Shown: positions 5,381-12,566, numbered from the stretch's first letter. The stretch is 12,845 nt of DNA from CAYRWK01 sp964427965 (GCA_964427965.1 CAYRWK010000023.1:1-12845); one strand, 5' to 3'. Notes: generated from the sequence alone by a model not told the origin. Made by a program: numbers and translations.

Positions 5381-8300
5381 ATGGCTAGAATAGGATACTT
5401 TCCAGGTCAACCCATAAATAAACCGTATAAGATGCCTTCAATACCCCCTGGAGAGTATAGTGCTGATATTTTTTCTAAGTGGGTTGCCAACGTTTTTAAT
5501 GATTTAGATTTATCAAGGCTTCCTCCCGCTGTACTAATCGATCTCAAGAAAGATGTGGAACGACAGTGGATTGCCTCTGTTACACCAAAAAAGGCAGGAT
5601 ATGATGTTCAACGTGCTTTGGAATTTGGTGATGTGGATGAAACCCCCGGGGTTAGTTTAGAGGTGAATCTAAATCCTCTTGATTGGTTGAGTGACCCTGG
5701 GAAACAAGCTACTAAGACCATTGATAAACTCAAAAAAGATATTTTCAATTGGGACGATATTCGTAATTGGGCTGAGAAAAAATACTTTTGGGAGCCGGTT
5801 ATTTCGGGTAGAGCTAACCTTGCCCCGGAATCCTCCAAAAGTTTGTTTGAGCCCGCCGAAACCTTTGCTAAAAACTTAATGGGTGTTACTTCAGCGCCTG
5901 GACCAAACCCGTTTCAGTTAAGTGGTTTGGGAGTTATGCGTGACAACGCTGTTTGGATGAAGGAAATCGATCTTGATGAGTATTTACTGAATCGTCACAA
6001 TCCCGCATATAAACACAAGTTGACTGCTACAAAATTTCAGGATGTATACGAGGAGGCAGGAAAATCATTTTTAAAGTATATGGAGGATGTACAGGCGGGA
6101 GGATCGAGAAATGCTGCTTATCACGGGTTGAGGTACAACGCAACAGAGGCAATAAGAACTGAACTTAATAACTATATTGGTAAGAGAATAAATAATCCAA
6201 CCTCCCCGGATCATTTGAGTTTGGTCAGGGATGCAGATGGGAAAGTTATTCCTGATACAACTCGTGGATTGAACCCTGCTTTAGTTAAGGAGGTTGAAAA
6301 GTTTTCGGCGGGGATGGATGTTGCTGATGCGATGCGTACTGTAAGGGCAGGTCCTATAGGCAAGAGCGGGCTAGCGGGCGCTAGGAGTAACCTGGCCGCC
6401 TTTTATATGGAAGGTAAAGCAGCTAGTGGTAAGAGTCTCGCCGTTAATATTGCAAACGATCAGATCACTGTTCAAGGTGTTTTAGAAACAATAAGGGATG
6501 ATGTTACCAAAGCCAATAAGGCTCTAAGTCTTGCAGAGTCAAAAATGACATCTGCTGCAGAAAAAAGTGCATTTAAGAAGGCTACAAACCCATTTAATAA
6601 AAAGTTAAACGAACTAGATGAATTGTGCAATAAATATCTTGGCATTCCTACTAAGCCTACTATTTCTCCCGTCATTGAAAGTAAGATAACCGCCGGAATA
6701 ATTAAAGGACGTTTGGATAGCATCTCAAACGGTTTCCTTCAGCCAGGATATATAAAGGGTTTTGAACATGCCTACATGAATGAGCTGGTTAATAATGCTT
6801 TCTTAAATGGTGGGGGGTTATTTGGAGGTAAAACTAGCTTTAGAACTGTGATTGATGAGGTAATTGCTAACGCTAAAGCCGCTGGGGTACCTACAGGATT
6901 AGCTAATATTCAGAATGTTTTGTATGCCGCAAATCCAATTTACAGATTAAACGATTTTGCAGATTTTATAAAAAATTACGAAGAGGGAAAGCTTCTAAAA
7001 ATCTACGTTTGGCCCAAAGCTAGAACACTTCTAAATGGTTTTACACCAGCTGCAGCGGTTGGGAATTTACTCGCTAGTACTCATTACTTTGGACTCAAAT
7101 ATGATCCTGATTACTCTGCTGCAAACATACGTGCCAGTAAAGGCTTTGATTTCTATGCTCTAAAAAATGATCCAAACTTTGTTTACGATATCAAAAAAGA
7201 TCGCTGGGCAACTTTTATACCTGTAAATACAGTTAAGATAAATATCGGTAGTTTGAAGGGTGTTCATATTGAAGGTGGCGCTCATCTAAAAGGTGCGCTG
7301 AATATGCACGATGCACTTACAAAAGTGGATATTGATAAAAGTGGGGTGAAAACTATCGGCAGATTTGGTGTTACGAAAAGTAACATTGACGCAAAAGGAC
7401 GTATTCTTAAGCTTAATGATGACGGGAAGTCACTCATAGATTTACTAAACAGTAAGGGCGGCAATGGGTACAAGGCTCTCACGGGAGATCCGAAACTTGC
7501 GGAAATTTGGTTAAAGGAAAACGAAAGATTTTTATCGTGGCTTAATAAATCCGGTTTTGGAGCAAGTATTGGCTTGCGATTTGACACTGCCGGAAAACTA
7601 ATAAACGATAAGGCAAACGCTGGAATTTTGCTTGATTTGATTCAAGGATTAGGACTGCGTGAGAAGAGTAACGACTACGTGTCTGTTTTGCTCGCTAGAT
7701 CCGGGTATCTACAAATAGCGTCGTCTTGGGCCAACCGAATTCAAACAAAAATTATTCAAAAGATTGGTCCGGCTGTTGCTGCTTACGCACAAATTAAAAA
7801 CTCGATAGCTTCTTGGGTTTCCAAAATTTTAGGTCCGTTAATGGCACACGGTCTTGGAGTTATTACCGGTGGTACCGCCTCGTTTTTAGCCCCTATTATT
7901 GAATGGCTTTCTAAAAAAATAATTGAGCCCATTGTTAGATTGTTGGTAGATCTATTTATAAACAAAGCAATCGCCCTAATCAAGGGTTTACTTAAGGGCG
8001 ACCTGTCGGACTTTACCAAAAGTATATTCAAACTAGGCAATCAAACCATTAAGCTCATACTTTATGCGGTAGCCTTGCCCGCATTTATTCTGATTGCCCT
8101 TAGCTACCTGTTTATGGGAAGTGTGTTTACATCTATTCCCCCCGCTGACCCTATAAGCGGTGGTGGTTTTGTTGTAGACTTTAACTTTCCTCCCGGGGAA
8201 AATGCTTACGTAAGAATTGAGAAAAAGGCTACCTTAAGTTGCTGTGGCGTCAATCCTTATAAAATCGAAAACACAGAGGTTGATGGTGATGGTTTTACAG

Positions 8301-9256
8301 TGACCTATGAGGTGACAATCACGCCTAAAATAACAATAACCGGAAGCAGTTTGGATTACGTTTTATTTAGCGACAAAGCTTTTAGACGTTCTGAGAATGA
8401 TGCAACGGAGCTCTTTACGGATAGTGGGTTGCCTATAGTTGATGAAAAACTTACGGTTTTTAATAAGGGGGAACCTGTTGTTAAAACACTTGGTCCTTAT
8501 ACTATTAAGGGGGATGATTTTTACGACTCCTTGGTGTCAAATGTTGCTAGCATCAAACTACCTTCCTTGCAGGGATTTACGACGGATCCCCAAACAATTT
8601 ATGTGACAAGGTCATTTAGAATAGGTAACTACATATCTGAATGTTTGGTTAGTAATGTCGATTACAGGCATATGACTGTTTCGTTTACAAATGCCAATGG
8701 ACCTGGGCACGGGACAAATTCTTATTGGGAGGGGCTTGAAGCAGGTGGTACTGATGCTTGTAGTTTTGCTATCCCCTTTATGCATGGCGACAGATCGCCG
8801 CTGGATGAAAATAGTGTGTGTTATAACGCAAGCCTAGCCTCTGAGTATTACGGGTGGGCTTTGGATGTGGCGCCAGTCAACCCCGCAACATCGGGAGATT
8901 ACGAAATTTCTATGCCGTCTCTTGGGGGGAATACTACCTGGACTTTAACCGATAACCCAAATGAGCTCGCTCGTAACCCAAATTATGTTCATGCCGGTGG
9001 CAATTGTCTTGCAAATGCCGGTGGGTCGTGGGGTTGTGGTACATATGCTATATCGGCAGATGGCCAATACAAGTTTTATATCACTCATACGGCTTGTCCG
9101 GGAACATGTTCCGGAACTGTCCAATCGGGCGAAGTGTTTGGTCACCTATACACTGGTTGGACGGCCGGAGCAAGCCAAATCCACTTACATATAGAGCAGG
9201 AGGTGTTTAATGATCCTGTAGAGCCGCAAGAATACGTCTGCCTTGATCCGCAGTAA
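5381..9256 (+). CDS. Giant membrane protein (1291 aa) with C-terminal degenerate LytM/M23-peptidase-like domain
   Basis: Residues 1 to about 800 are soluble, with no signal peptide and no family I recognise. They include many Lys/Asp-rich helical stretches and a short Gly-rich NGGGLFGGK segment. From about 815 the chain becomes hydrophobic and amphipathic, and a clear transmembrane helix lies at about 891-915. The C-terminal 375 residues should therefore be outside. They are beta-rich and Cys-containing (SCCGV near 951) and end in an M23-like domain: EYYGWALDVAP (1155-1165), ITHT with H1236, FGHLYTGW with H1255, and IHLHIE with H1268 and H1270. The HxH pair, the GH loop and the LDVAP strand are M23 hallmarks, but the usual HxGxD histidine is replaced (G1158 aligns four residues before D1162), so zinc binding may be lost or rearranged. 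Possible role: the wall-opening or scaffold component of the T4SS-like machine. The start ATG 5381 follows a promoter by 8 bases. Confidence 0.8.
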   Translation: MARIGYFPGQPINKPYKMPSIPPGEYSADIFSKWVANVFNDLDLSRLPPAVLIDLKKDVERQWIASVTPKKAGYDVQRALEFGDVDETPGVSLEVNLNPLDWLSDPGKQATKTIDKLKKDIFNWDDIRNWAEKKYFWEPVISGRANLAPESSKSLFEPAETFAKNLMGVTSAPGPNPFQLSGLGVMRDNAVWMKEIDLDEYLLNRHNPAYKHKLTATKFQDVYEEAGKSFLKYMEDVQAGGSRNAAYHGLRYNATEAIRTELNNYIGKRINNPTSPDHLSLVRDADGKVIPDTTRGLNPALVKEVEKFSAGMDVADAMRTVRAGPIGKSGLAGARSNLAAFYMEGKAASGKSLAVNIANDQITVQGVLETIRDDVTKANKALSLAESKMTSAAEKSAFKKATNPFNKKLNELDELCNKYLGIPTKPTISPVIESKITAGIIKGRLDSISNGFLQPGYIKGFEHAYMNELVNNAFLNGGGLFGGKTSFRTVIDEVIANAKAAGVPTGLANIQNVLYAANPIYRLNDFADFIKNYEEGKLLKIYVWPKARTLLNGFTPAAAVGNLLASTHYFGLKYDPDYSAANIRASKGFDFYALKNDPNFVYDIKKDRWATFIPVNTVKINIGSLKGVHIEGGAHLKGALNMHDALTKVDIDKSGVKTIGRFGVTKSNIDAKGRILKLNDDGKSLIDLLNSKGGNGYKALTGDPKLAEIWLKENERFLSWLNKSGFGASIGLRFDTAGKLINDKANAGILLDLIQGLGLREKSNDYVSVLLARSGYLQIASSWANRIQTKIIQKIGPAVAAYAQIKNSIASWVSKILGPLMAHGLGVITGGTASFLAPIIEWLSKKIIEPIVRLLVDLFINKAIALIKGLLKGDLSDFTKSIFKLGNQTIKLILYAVALPAFILIALSYLFMGSVFTSIPPADPISGGGFVVDFNFPPGENAYVRIEKKATLSCCGVNPYKIENTEVDGDGFTVTYEVTITPKITITGSSLDYVLFSDKAFRRSENDATELFTDSGLPIVDEKLTVFNKGEPVVKTLGPYTIKGDDFYDSLVSNVASIKLPSLQGFTTDPQTIYVTRSFRIGNYISECLVSNVDYRHMTVSFTNANGPGHGTNSYWEGLEAGGTDACSFAIPFMHGDRSPLDENSVCYNASLASEYYGWALDVAPVNPATSGDYEISMPSLGGNTTWTLTDNPNELARNPNYVHAGGNCLANAGGSWGCGTYAISADGQYKFYITHTACPGTCSGTVQSGEVFGHLYTGWTAGASQIHLHIEQEVFNDPVEPQEYVCLDPQ

Positions 9257-9283
9257 AAAGTATATATTTTGTTTGGAGGATAT

Positions 9284-9769
9284 ATGGCCAAAATCTTTGA
9301 GTTTATTCGAAAAAAGAAGTTTATGCTGTTGTTTATAGGTATTCTTGCTCTGGCTTTTGTCGCATTTTTTCTGCAGAACAAACCTACTCAGGACGAGTCT
9401 CCGGTTTTTGTGGTAAAGCCTGAACTGCCAGATACTCAAAACGCCTTAGTCCTTTTGTCATCAACTGTAATTAATGGGGATGTGCTAGACAGTCCGATAT
9501 TTGATATAGACTTTTATTTCTCAAAAGAAATCGATGTTTCTTCTGTTAAAGCTTCTGTTGTTCCTTCCATTCCGGTTGCAGTTGATTACATTGGCGAGAA
9601 AAAGTCTCGTATTAAGGTTTACCCAAAGGAAAGCTCGTGGAAAAACGACGTTTCTTATATGCTGACTCTTTCAGGTATAAAAGGTTTGGATGGTAGTTTT
9701 CTGCAAGAGGATATTGTAATCCAGTTTAAACTCGTTACTCCAAGCGACGAAAGTTCTAAGGGGTTTTAG
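9284..9769 (+). CDS. Membrane-anchored small Ig-like domain protein
   Basis: The N-terminus is basic (MAKIFEFIRKKKF) and followed by a single hydrophobic helix to about residue 29, a typical N-in anchor without a cleavage site. The outer about 130 residues are predicted beta strands with the pattern LSSTVINGDVLDS...IDFYFSKEIDVSSVKASV...SSWKNDVSYMLTLSGIKGLDGS...IVIQFKL. This matches a bacterial Ig-like (Big_5-type) domain: the 'sPxng... I.f.FsepvdpssV' start and the '.Y.ltv..ikdl.G' end. I chose ATG 9284 because GGAGG (9275-9279) lies 4 bases before it; a TTG at 9269 would add five residues. It starts 27 bases after the 1291-aa gene and is probably co-transcribed. A role as an accessory surface subunit of the same apparatus is inference only. 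It converges on the pilin genes at 9785. Confidence 0.7.
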   Translation: MAKIFEFIRKKKFMLLFIGILALAFVAFFLQNKPTQDESPVFVVKPELPDTQNALVLLSSTVINGDVLDSPIFDIDFYFSKEIDVSSVKASVVPSIPVAVDYIGEKKSRIKVYPKESSWKNDVSYMLTLSGIKGLDGSFLQEDIVIQFKLVTPSDESSKGF

Positions 9770-9784
9770 CAGTAGATTTGGTAT

Positions 9785-10225
9785 CTAATCAACCACTATT
9801 CCCAAATCGGTCATTAATTTTTGTATCTTGTCCTGTATTAACTGGAATGGGTCTAGTATTCCCGCATCTATCCCAAAAATCTTTGTAACAATAGTGAGAA
9901 TTACAAAAACTCCAACGACAATTAAGAAACCAATCACCGCCCATGTCATTGTTCCCTTTGCTGCATCAAAACCTTTGGGATCACCCATAGCCATGGAAAG
10001 TTTAATGCCCCCGAATAGGATCATAATTACAAACATGGCACCGGATGAAAGCACTAGAGTATTAATAACTCTCATAAATGGGCAAACGATTTGGTCAGGT
10101 GTTGGGTTATCTATCTCATCTACTGTTGTTGGGCAGTTTACTGCAAAAGCCGGTTGAATATTTGTCAAAAGTAAAGTTGAAAAGACAACTAAGGTTAGTG
10201 TTAGTTTAAATACTCGTTGGAACAT
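9785..10225 (-). CDS. VirB2-like pilin paralogue 1, with signal peptide
   Basis: 146 residues. A classical signal peptide (MFQRVFKLT, hydrophobic core, AFA/V cleavage at about 29-30) precedes a short outer segment with two cysteines and two long hydrophobic helices (about 49-77 and 90-115). The helices are separated by the loop KLSMAMGDPKGFDAAKGT. The two-helix hairpin with a small basic loop is the VirB2/TrbC pilin plan; the loop motif SxxxGDPK...A+ recurs in the four neighbouring genes. The C-terminus adds a polar ILDPFQLIQDKIQKLMTDLG helix not seen in the others. The ATG overlaps the end of the preceding pilin gene by 20 bases, with a GGGGGAG ribosome site inside that gene, so translation is probably coupled. 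It is the only paralogue of the set with a normal cleavable signal peptide and may be the main pilin; that is inference. Confidence 0.75.
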   Translation of the reverse strand: MFQRVFKLTLTLVVFSTLLLTNIQPAFAVNCPTTVDEIDNPTPDQIVCPFMRVINTLVLSSGAMFVIMILFGGIKLSMAMGDPKGFDAAKGTMTWAVIGFLIVVGVFVILTIVTKIFGIDAGILDPFQLIQDKIQKLMTDLGIVVD

Positions 10226-10523
10226 ATTCTTTAATCTCCCCCTCTATTCCTAAAATATTAATAACTATAGTTTTTGCCACAAGAACCCCAAAAGAGATAA
10301 CAATCCCAATTATTCCCCAGGTAACGGTTTTGCTGGCCTTATCTGTGGCTTTGGGATCACCTTTACTTGTAATATACCCAAGAAAGCCTACTGCAACTGC
10401 AATAAAGCTTAGAGCAAAAAGCCCTCCCATTAATGCGTTTATTACAATAGCAAAAAAATCACCCAATGAGGTTATACTTCCATCAACATATACCGGGTCT
10501 AAATCCGTAACATAATCAAACAT
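10206..10523 (-). CDS. VirB2-like pilin paralogue 2 (105 aa)
   Basis: A small two-helix membrane protein: an acidic lead (MFDYVTDLDPVYVDGS), then SLGDFFAIVINALMG, a hydrophobic helix, the loop GYITSKGDPKATDKASKT, a second hydrophobic helix (TWGIIGIVISFGVLVAKTIV) and a short polar tail. The GxITSKGxxKATD loop is shared with the two genes upstream, which places it in the same family. There is no cleavable signal peptide; the first helix probably serves as the insertion signal. No ribosome site precedes the ATG. A TTGATT/TATCAT promoter with a 17-base spacer ends 8 bases before it, so the mRNA is predicted to be nearly leaderless. It overlaps paralogue 1 by 20 bases and forms a two-gene unit with it. 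Confidence 0.75.
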   Translation of the reverse strand: MFDYVTDLDPVYVDGSITSLGDFFAIVINALMGGLFALSFIAVAVGFLGYITSKGDPKATDKASKTVTWGIIGIVISFGVLVAKTIVINILGIEGEIKEYVPTSI

Positions 10524-10531
10524 ATAGTGTC

Positions 10532-10560
10532 ATGATACCGCCTGCATTTATGGAAATCAA
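10532..10560 (-). promoter_or_regulatory. Promoter of the 10523-9785 pilin pair
   Basis: On the minus strand a -35 box TTGATT (10560-10555) and a -10 box TATCAT (10537-10532) are exactly 17 bases apart. The -10 box ends 8 bases before ATG 10523. The -35 box begins right after the T-tract of the predicted upstream terminator. Confidence 0.55.
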
Positions 10561-10561
10561 C

Positions 10562-10586
10562 AAAAAACCCNNNNNNNNNNGGGTTT
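10562..10586 (-). terminator. Probable intrinsic terminator of paralogue 3, with its loop hidden by the N gap
   Basis: Plus-strand AAACCC (10565-10570) and GGGTTT (10581-10586) are inverted repeats on either side of ten Ns. In minus-strand RNA this gives an AAACCC/GGGTTT stem whose 3' arm runs into six Us (10567-10562). It starts 4 bases beyond the stop codon of the gene at 10591. The loop, and any inner stem, cannot be read. Confidence 0.5.
10571..10580. other. Assembly gap (10 N)
   Basis: Ten undetermined bases, likely a placeholder for a scaffold join of unknown size. It sits between two related pilin genes and between the two arms of an inverted repeat, where short-read assembly commonly fails. 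The true length may differ from ten. Confidence 0.95.
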
Positions 10587-10590
10587 AAGG

Positions 10591-10929
10591 TTAGTTAGTC
10601 TTAAACGGGTTAAAGTTATCGTCTCCGCCCGGAATGATGTCAGTTCCAAGAAGTCTCATTAATACTGTTTTAATAACAGTTAAAAAGAAAAGCCCAACAC
10701 CTCCAAGAGCAGCAAAAGTAAGCCAGTTTCTTGCGGCATCTGTGGCTTTGGTTTCACCTTTTGAGGTTATATATTTAATAAAACCTGCGGCTAGCATGAT
10801 AAAGGTTAAAGCCCAACCTACACCTAAAATGATGTTAATTGCAAAACCTGCAAGATCCCCCACGTTTTGAATATCTATTCCAAGTGGGCTGACTATTTCA
10901 GTATCTACTGCATATACATTCGTAATCAT
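10591..10929 (-). CDS. VirB2-like pilin paralogue 3 (112 aa)
   Basis: Two hydrophobic helices surround the loop GFIKYITSKGETKATD, and a tail ending in GGDDNFNPF follows. The sequence from AGFIKYIT through WLTFAALGGVGLFFLTVIK is nearly identical to the gene at 11084, so these two are a tandem duplication; DNA of the core also matches closely. The N-terminus is odd: MITNVYAVD keeps what looks like the end of a signal peptide (VYA, then the mature start) but lacks the basic and hydrophobic parts. An in-frame TAA lies only seven codons upstream of the ATG, so no longer start exists. AGGAGGTG (10945-10938) lies 8 bases before the ATG, a near-ideal ribosome site. It has its own promoter (10988-11016) after the preceding gene's terminator. 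Confidence 0.75.
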   Translation of the reverse strand: MITNVYAVDTEIVSPLGIDIQNVGDLAGFAINIILGVGWALTFIMLAAGFIKYITSKGETKATDAARNWLTFAALGGVGLFFLTVIKTVLMRLLGTDIIPGGDDNFNPFKTN

Positions 10930-10937
10930 ATTTTTGA

Positions 10938-10945
10938 CACCTCCT
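10938..10945 (-). promoter_or_regulatory. Strong Shine-Dalgarno site of paralogue 3
   Basis: AGGAGGTG on the minus strand, 8 bases before ATG 10929, is an almost perfect match to the 16S rRNA tail. It fixes the short start and implies high expression, unlike the leaderless genes nearby. Confidence 0.8.
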
Positions 10946-10987
10946 AAATTTTATAAATAGTAATTAGCTAAAAAAACTTCGATCTTC

Positions 10988-11016
10988 ATTATATCGCCGA
11001 TGCCTTAAAGCCGCAA
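10988..11016 (-). promoter_or_regulatory. Promoter of pilin paralogue 3
   Basis: On the minus strand TTGCGG (11016-11011) and a perfect TATAAT (10993-10988) are 17 bases apart. The expected start near 10981 leaves a leader of about 50 bases that contains the strong ribosome site. The -35 box directly follows the T-rich tail of the upstream terminator. Confidence 0.6.
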
Positions 11017-11052
11017 TAAAAACAAGACTCCCCGGCAGTGTTGCCAGGGAGT
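11011..11052 (-). terminator. Rho-independent terminator of the 12553-11084 unit
   Basis: ACTCCC-C-GGCA (11027-11037) pairs with TGCC-A-GGGAGT (11042-11052): ten base pairs with one C-A mismatch and a 4-base loop. On the minus strand the stem is followed by the U-rich run CTTGTTTTTATT (11026-11015). It lies 31 bases beyond the stop of the gene at 11084. The plus strand has only a weak T-rich run, so it acts mainly on the minus strand. Confidence 0.85.
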
Positions 11053-11083
11053 TTGATTTGTGGTTCTAAATCTCGTGCGTTAC

Positions 11084-11440
11084 TTATTTTGTTGTACCAC
11101 CAAAAGGATCGAATTGAGTATCATCTCCTCCTGGAATAGCGTTTGCACCAAGCAAATTCCATATTATAGACTTGATTACAGTTAAGAAGAAAAGACCTAC
11201 ACCCCCAAGAGCGGCAAAAGTAAGCCAGTTTCTTGCAGAATCGGTAGCTTTGGTTTCCCCCTTTGATGTTATGTATTTAATAAATCCGGTTGCCAGCATG
11301 ACAAAGGTTAATGCCCAGCCTATACCCAAGATAACGTTTATTGCGTAACCGGCAAGTTGGCCTACGGTTGCATCTGCAAAATTCGGAAGCGGGTTCTCAA
11401 CAGTAGTGCCTACCGCGTATACATTTTGTAGTAATGTCAT
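11084..11440 (-). CDS. VirB2-like pilin paralogue 4 (118 aa)
   Basis: Closest relative of the gene at 10591. It shares TVGQLAGYAINVILGIGWAL, the loop GFIKYITSKGETKATD, SARNWLTFAALGGVGLFF and the acidic GGDD end with a Phe-Pro/Phe tail. It has the two-helix VirB2/TrbC plan. The N-terminus MTLLQNVYAVGTTVENP again holds a VYA site after only nine residues, too short for a working signal peptide, so the first helix probably directs insertion. AAGGAGGTG (11460-11452) lies 11 bases upstream of the ATG and overlaps the stop codon of the preceding Cys-rich fusion gene. The two are therefore one operon with coupled translation, ending at the terminator 11027-11052. It may supply the pilin stem for a Cys-rich tip made by its operon partner; this is inference. 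Confidence 0.75.
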   Translation of the reverse strand: MTLLQNVYAVGTTVENPLPNFADATVGQLAGYAINVILGIGWALTFVMLATGFIKYITSKGETKATDSARNWLTFAALGGVGLFFLTVIKSIIWNLLGANAIPGGDDTQFDPFGGTTK

Positions 11441-11451
11441 ATTTTCTTATA

Positions 11452-11460
11452 CACCTCCTT
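11452..11460 (-). promoter_or_regulatory. Strong Shine-Dalgarno site of paralogue 4, overlapping the upstream stop codon
   Basis: AAGGAGGTG on the minus strand ends 11 bases before ATG 11440. Its first bases are part of the TAA of the upstream gene (11461-11459). It implies strong initiation and translational coupling. Confidence 0.8.
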
Positions 11461-12553
11461 AAATATCTAGGTTCGCACCCAAAATTGCGTTAATAATTAC
11501 TTTCAATATTGTAAGCGAAAAAGCAATAAATAGCATCCCCACGATTGCGGCAGTTAAATCTTCTTTACCTTGTGCTGTAATTTGTGGATTGCCTTGCGAA
11601 GTTTTTAAAATATATCCGGCACGTACAATAAAATATATACCCATGCCAACGGTAACCGGAAGCATGATGTTATAAACAAGTTGGATGAGCTGAGTGATGG
11701 TCATAGGATTACCGCCGTAGCCGGTGTCTACAGGTTCTGGGTTGACACACTCCGGACAAGGTGAGGAGGTATCGCATATATTAATATTGTTAACAGTGTC
11801 AGCTACGCAGGTTCCACATATTCCGGCCTCTGTTTCACAACAAGCCCCCACTGTGTTACATGTATCCTCGTTACATGTAGATGCATGGCATTGTGGTACC
11901 AACGCCGTGTAATCGCATCTTTCGTTCATGCCACAACCATAGTCGCCACATTTTGATGGAAATACAGGATTTGGAGGGATATTTGGACATCTGGTGCAAC
12001 TAGCTGAAGGTTTGCAAATAGCACCGATTGGAGGGTCGTAATCATTGCATATCTCTGTTGTTATGCATGGGTTTTCGGTTTCTCTATCGTCATCTTCACC
12101 ACATTCACCAACGTATCCGTCACAAGTAATATCCTCTGAAGGTAAACATGTTGTATCTGCTTCGCATATAGAAAGCGCCGGTCTTACCCCCTCTATTGCA
12201 GAGTATGAGTTGCATCGCTGCCCAACAGAGCAGGGGCTTTGCAGAACATTATCTGTTCCGCATTGGTTTTCATAGCCTGGACACAGAAGATTTCCGATAC
12301 CGCTGCAATCGTCTGTATAAACACATACACCTTCACCACTACCAGCATCATCATTAATACAGATCTGATAGTTGGGGCAGTTAACCGCATCGCCACACTC
12401 ACACTCATCGACACCGTTGCAGGGGGTTTGGCAATACGAATTTTCTGAAGCCCTAACTTTATTAAGTAATATGAAAATGCCAGCGCAAACAAAAAAACAA
12501 GAAACTAAAAATAACTGTAAATATTTTAATGATTTTATTGTAACGTTGCTCAT
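11459..12553 (-). CDS. Cysteine-rich repeat ectodomain fused to a VirB2-like pilin domain (364 aa)
   Basis: Residues 8-35 form a signal or anchor helix (SLKYLQLFLV, hydrophobic core, RAS). Residues 40-270 contain 34 cysteines in about 230 positions, with Asn, Asp, Pro and Gly and almost no hydrophobic core, as in disulfide-knotted surface proteins. Four imperfect repeats share C-x5-C followed by another Cys after 8-15 residues: C59/C65/C77, C108/C114/C130, C163/C169/C180 and C207/C213/C222. Two of them begin with C-x7-C-x-GY-x3-CG. Residues 284-364 are a two-helix VirB2-like module with the loop ILKTSQGNPQITAQGKED, matching the other four paralogues in plan. I know of no described family with this fusion. 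It may be a tip or adhesive pilin subunit. It is first in its operon; TATAAT at 12572-12567 lies 13 bases before the ATG and no Shine-Dalgarno sequence is seen. Confidence 0.75.
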   Translation of the reverse strand: MSNVTIKSLKYLQLFLVSCFFVCAGIFILLNKVRASENSYCQTPCNGVDECECGDAVNCPNYQICINDDAGSGEGVCVYTDDCSGIGNLLCPGYENQCGTDNVLQSPCSVGQRCNSYSAIEGVRPALSICEADTTCLPSEDITCDGYVGECGEDDDRETENPCITTEICNDYDPPIGAICKPSASCTRCPNIPPNPVFPSKCGDYGCGMNERCDYTALVPQCHASTCNEDTCNTVGACCETEAGICGTCVADTVNNINICDTSSPCPECVNPEPVDTGYGGNPMTITQLIQLVYNIMLPVTVGMGIYFIVRAGYILKTSQGNPQITAQGKEDLTAAIVGMLFIAFSLTILKVIINAILGANLDI

Positions 12554-12566
12554 GGAACTTTTTTCA

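Noticed and set aside
7282..8040. Minus-strand ORFs of 85-101 codons inside the 1291-aa gene.
   Set aside because: Low-complexity antisense frames without start signals; the plus-strand frame covers them fully.
9745..9800. A bidirectional terminator between the convergent genes ending at 9769 and 9785.
   Set aside because: The 15-base gap and its flanks show no stem with a T-tract on either strand.
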